Shown here: one piece after another, positions 61,185 through 64,000 of the stretch | Layout of the letters: the number at the start of each line of letters is the position of its first letter | How positions within the stretch are numbered: position 1 is the stretch's first letter | Assembly: GCF_003008535.1 (NCBI RefSeq) | Contig: NZ_CP027666.1 | Location: 372,001-436,000 of the forward strand | From: Ottowia oryzae | GTDB taxonomy: Bacteria; Pseudomonadota; Gammaproteobacteria; Burkholderiales; Burkholderiaceae_C | DNA length: 64,000 nt | Direction: 5' to 3' | Notes under the pieces: model-generated | Databases searched by the model: none | Told to the model about the DNA's origin: nothing | Seen by the model: the letters and a program-made list of their open reading frames with translations, nothing else | Position numbers and translations under genes: made by a program

Positions 61185-62111
61185 TCAGTCGCGCGCGCCG
61201 CGGATCAGGTCGCTGATCTGCCCGATGGCCACTTTGGCTTCCTTCAGGAACGTCAGGGCCATGAAGACGTGGAACATCTTCGGGTATTCGTAGAAGTTGT
61301 AGGGAATGTGCTCGGACTTGAGCCGATCCTTCAATTCGTGCGCGTCGGCGTTGACGATGTCGTAGGTACCGGTGAACACGCTGACCGGCGGCAGGTTTTG
61401 TAGGTCGCCAAACAAGGGGCTCACGCGGTAGTCGTCGTACGGCACGTCGCCCACATAGGCCTTGGCGGCCATACGCACGGGCATCAGCGGCAGCATGGGG
61501 TCGTGGCGGTCGATTTCCAGCTGCTTGGGGTTGGTGGTGCTGATGTCCAGCCAGGGCGACAGCAGGATGATGCGGTTGGCCTGCGGCTGGCCGTGATTGC
61601 GCAGCCACTGCGACCACGCGTAGCTCAAGCCGCCACCGGCCGAGTCGCCCATGATCGTCCAGGGGCGGTTGGCGCGGAACCGGTGAAAGTCGGGCATCAG
61701 CCGATCAAGGTAGGTAAACACATCCAGGCACGTGGCGGCGCTGGCCAGCGGGTAGTCCGGCACCATGACGCTGGCCTGCGTCTGGTCGATCAGGCATTCG
61801 ATCAGGCTCCAGTGCGGGCGGATGATGTTGGCGATGTACGCCCCGCCGTGCAGATACAGCACCACTTTGTCGGATCGGCCGCCCTTGGGCGACAGTGTCC
61901 ACACCGGTCGGCCTTCGAATTCACGCTGAACCACGTCGAACTTGGCCAACATCCGCGCCGGAATGGGCGCGGGCAGCGAATCCTTGTCGATGGCCTCCCG
62001 CGCCTTGTCCGCGCTTTGCCGCTTGATTCCAGACAGCCGAAAGCCGAGGACGCAGAGCTTGGACAAAAAACTGGGCGGCTCGGCGTGGGTGTATTCGTAC
62101 GAGGTGTTCAT
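61185..62111 (-). CDS. HSL-family alpha/beta-hydrolase (esterase/lipase)
   Basis: 308 residues from MNTSYEYTHAEPPSFLSK. Oxyanion motif LYLHGGAYIANIIRPH, nucleophile elbow WTIMGDSAGGGLSYAW, Asp in FTGTYDIVNADAHELKD and His in YPKMFHVFMALT. Typical of bacterial hormone-sensitive-lipase-like esterases. Cytoplasmic, no signal. Convergent with radA (28 bp apart); its upstream region is the long gap before proV. Confidence 0.9.
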   Translation of the reverse strand: MNTSYEYTHAEPPSFLSKLCVLGFRLSGIKRQSADKAREAIDKDSLPAPIPARMLAKFDVVQREFEGRPVWTLSPKGGRSDKVVLYLHGGAYIANIIRPHWSLIECLIDQTQASVMVPDYPLASAATCLDVFTYLDRLMPDFHRFRANRPWTIMGDSAGGGLSYAWSQWLRNHGQPQANRIILLSPWLDISTTNPKQLEIDRHDPMLPLMPVRMAAKAYVGDVPYDDYRVSPLFGDLQNLPPVSVFTGTYDIVNADAHELKDRLKSEHIPYNFYEYPKMFHVFMALTFLKEAKVAIGQISDLIRGARD

Positions 62112-62705
62112 GGGGCTGCAAGCAAAGGCCGCGGAGGTCGTGGCCGCTTGGGTTGGCGGCCACCGCGCTAGAGAAAGACCGCGCCGCGCCCACGGGCGAC
62201 GCTGCGGCAGATGTGACGAAGATACCGGCGCCCGGCCGTCGCGCCTGTCGGACAGTGGCGCTTCGCGCGTCGGCCATGCACGCATTGGTGCCTTTTTCTG
62301 GCGCGGGTGTGCTGGCCGGTGCTCACGGATTTGCAGCTCCATCAAGGCCTGGCTGGCGCGTCTTCATATCAATAAATGCCATCAGTGTTGATTTGTAATT
62401 CCAAATAACATATAATGACAACTCTTCAGGCCGGCGCCCGCCTATCTCGGGGCCGCATCGGCTTGTCACAGCGCAACGGCCGCTTCTTGCCGTGGGCCGC
62501 GTCCCCGCCGTCTTTTCAGATCGGTTTTGGGGTGTGGCCAAGGACTTGCTGGGGCCGCACGCGCTCCACATCGCCCGTTCTTGGGGGCGTTGCCCGATTA
62601 CGGTAACCCCACCCTTCCCAACCCGTTTGTCGCGCAGCGGCGTGCGGTTGGCGTCCTTGTTGCTGCCATCCGCCACGCGGCTGCCTCGCCACTTCAGGAG
62701 GAGCC
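62112..62705. other. 594-bp divergent intergenic region before proV
   Basis: The left half is ordinary GC-rich DNA with no supported gene. An AT-rich block (about 62368-62420) holds a strong promoter; after it a ~285-nt leader runs to proV. The leader has no frame that looks coding and no riboswitch I can name. Confidence 0.6.
62388..62416 (+). promoter_or_regulatory. Near-consensus sigma-70 promoter for proV
   Basis: TTGATT (62388-62393), a 17-base spacer and TATAAT (62411-62416). The spacer contains TTGTAATTCCAA, an imperfect palindrome that could bind a regulator. It drives the proV transcript with a long leader. Confidence 0.8.
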
Positions 62706-63995
62706 ATGGCCAAAAACATTCAGATAGACCACGTATTCAAGGTCTTCGGCGAAGAGCCGAAGCGCGCCTTGGCGCTTGCACGCCAGGGGCTGAGCAAGCA
62801 GGACATCGTGTCGCAGACCGGCCAGTCGATCGGCGTGTTCGACGCCAGCTTCACCATTGAGGCGGGCGAGATCTTCGTCGTGATGGGCTTGTCGGGCTCG
62901 GGTAAATCGACGCTGGTGCGCATGCTCAACCGGCTGATCGAGCCGACGGCCGGGCGCATCGTGGTCGACGGCGAGGACATCGCGCAGTACAGCGACGCGC
63001 AGCTGCGCGACTTTCGGCGCAAGCACATCAGCATGGTGTTTCAGTCGTTTGCGCTGCTGCCGCACCTGACGGTGCTGGACAACACCGCCTTCGGGCTGGA
63101 ACTGGCGGGCGTGCCCCGCGCCGAGCGCGAAGCCGCTGCGCGCGACGCGCTGGCGCAGGTCGGGCTGGGCGTGTGGGCGGGCAGCTACCCCGACGAGCTG
63201 TCCGGCGGCATGCAGCAGCGCGTGGGCCTGGCGCGTGCGCTGGCGGCCGACCCGTCCATCCTGCTGATGGACGAGGCCTTTTCGGCGCTGGACCCGATCA
63301 TCCGCACCGAAATGCAGGACGAGCTGCTGCGCCTGCAGCAGATCAAGCGCCGCACCATCGTCTTCATCTCGCACGACCTGGACGAGGCGATGCGCATCGG
63401 CGACCACATCGCCATCATGAAAGACGGCCAGGTGGAGCAGGTGGGCACGCCCGAAGACATCCTGCGTCAGCCTGCCAACGACTACGTGCGCCAGTTCGTG
63501 CGCGGCGTGGATGCGGCCATCGTCTTCAAGGCGGCCGACATTGCCCGCAAGACGCAGGTAGAAGTGTCTGAAAGCCCCACGCGCGGCTGCCGCCCGGCCC
63601 TGCGCCGCCTGCAGGACCAAGACCGGGAATGGGCCTACGTGGTGGACACCCAGCACCGCTACATGGGCGCCGTGTCGGCCGATTCGCTGCGCGCCGCACT
63701 GCACGGCCATGAAGGCACGCTGGGGCTGCGCCACGCCTTCGTGCCCGAGGTGGAAGCCGTTGCGGCCGACACCCCCATCGCCGACCTGTACAGCCGCATG
63801 GCGGCGCACCCGGCGCCACTGCCCGTCGTGGCCGAAGACGGGCGCCTGGTGGGCACCATCAGCCGCAACACGCTGCTGAAATTCCTCGACCCCACCACCG
63901 ACCCGCGCGGCAACCCGCTGCCCGCGCCGGCTGAAGCCGAAGCGCCCGAAGCCGCCACCCCCACCGAGCCGACCGAGCCCGCGCTGAACGCGTGA
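62706..63995 (+). CDS. proV: Glycine betaine/proline ABC transporter ATP-binding protein
   Basis: 429 residues. NIQIDHVFKVFGEEPKRALA is the family start; Walker A GLSGSGKSTLVRMLNRL, FQSFALLPHLTVLDNTAFGL, signature LSGGMQQRVGLARALA, Walker B ILLMDEAFSALDPIIRTEM, switch His FISHDLDEA. CBS-type regulatory region about 285-400 (VVDTQHRYMGAVSADSLRAA, PLPVVAEDGRLVGTISRNTL). Energises uptake of compatible solutes in osmotic stress; the proW-like gene should follow beyond the window. AGGAGGAG precedes the ATG. Confidence 0.96.
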   Translation: MAKNIQIDHVFKVFGEEPKRALALARQGLSKQDIVSQTGQSIGVFDASFTIEAGEIFVVMGLSGSGKSTLVRMLNRLIEPTAGRIVVDGEDIAQYSDAQLRDFRRKHISMVFQSFALLPHLTVLDNTAFGLELAGVPRAEREAAARDALAQVGLGVWAGSYPDELSGGMQQRVGLARALAADPSILLMDEAFSALDPIIRTEMQDELLRLQQIKRRTIVFISHDLDEAMRIGDHIAIMKDGQVEQVGTPEDILRQPANDYVRQFVRGVDAAIVFKAADIARKTQVEVSESPTRGCRPALRRLQDQDREWAYVVDTQHRYMGAVSADSLRAALHGHEGTLGLRHAFVPEVEAVAADTPIADLYSRMAAHPAPLPVVAEDGRLVGTISRNTLLKFLDPTTDPRGNPLPAPAEAEAPEAATPTEPTEPALNA

Positions 63996-64000
63996 ACCCA

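Overview
The window is GC-rich, densely coded bacterial chromosome with short intergenic gaps. Gene content points to a betaproteobacterium of the Comamonadaceae (Acidovorax/Ottowia-like): DUF3567, a SpecificRecomb-family protein beside rpe-apaG, a Bug-type receptor, an IPTL-CTERM protein, split hpaG1/hpaG2, and above all a dispersed AT/GC-patterned repeat (core ATAGCTGCCAGCGC, often with an outward GCGCTGGAGGCC) that I associate with this family. I saw no phage, insertion sequence, CRISPR array, rRNA or tRNA.

Layout. 1-4254: a MotA/ExbB-like protein with a very long coiled-coil tail (DUF802), a MotB/OmpA-like partner and a DUF2894 protein, a poorly described ion-motor-like operon resembling ZorAB. 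4692-12482: rpe opposite apaG, then SpecificRecomb membrane protein, Kef-like antiporter, YbdK-like ligase, gamma-glutamyl hydrolase and thiL. 12610-16764: a FAH-family hydrolase, DUF3108 and DUF3567 proteins, a truncated ChaN-like gene and a YXWGXW protein. 16935-24300: a TetR regulator opposite a TTG-started acyl-CoA ligase, a periplasmic binding protein and a single-chain biotin-dependent acyl-CoA carboxylase, probably one catabolic pathway. 24344-30826: purU, an ECF sigma factor with two tandem small membrane paralogues, yggS, pilT-pilU and a 3-hydroxyisobutyrate dehydrogenase-like enzyme. 31124-33968: the conserved rsmI/yraN/DiaA-like/BON-lipoprotein neighbourhood. 34091-42848: assorted hydrolases, an IPTL-CTERM protein, a SpmA-SpmB fusion, a LysR gene with a clear operator, a SEC-C protein, a ketopantoate reductase-like enzyme and a class II aldolase.

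43390-51070 is a complete meta-cleavage set for homoprotocatechuate (hpaR-G1-G2-E-bug-D-F-H-I), converting the ring to pyruvate and succinic semialdehyde; the hydroxylase hpaBC is not in the window. 51253-57975 holds a class II aldolase, a polar amino-acid-type ABC transporter with an internal terminator after the receptor gene, a nitronate monooxygenase, a D-2-hydroxyacid dehydrogenase and a helix-hairpin-helix protein. 58143-63995 holds an MFS carrier, radA, an esterase and proV behind a near-consensus promoter and a long leader.

The most unusual signals are the ZorAB-like operon with a 186-bp tandem duplication in its coiled coil, and the behaviour of the dispersed repeat: it supplies Shine-Dalgarno and start region for two genes, is translated in frame inside several enzymes, and sits exactly at the truncation point of the ChaN-like pseudogene.
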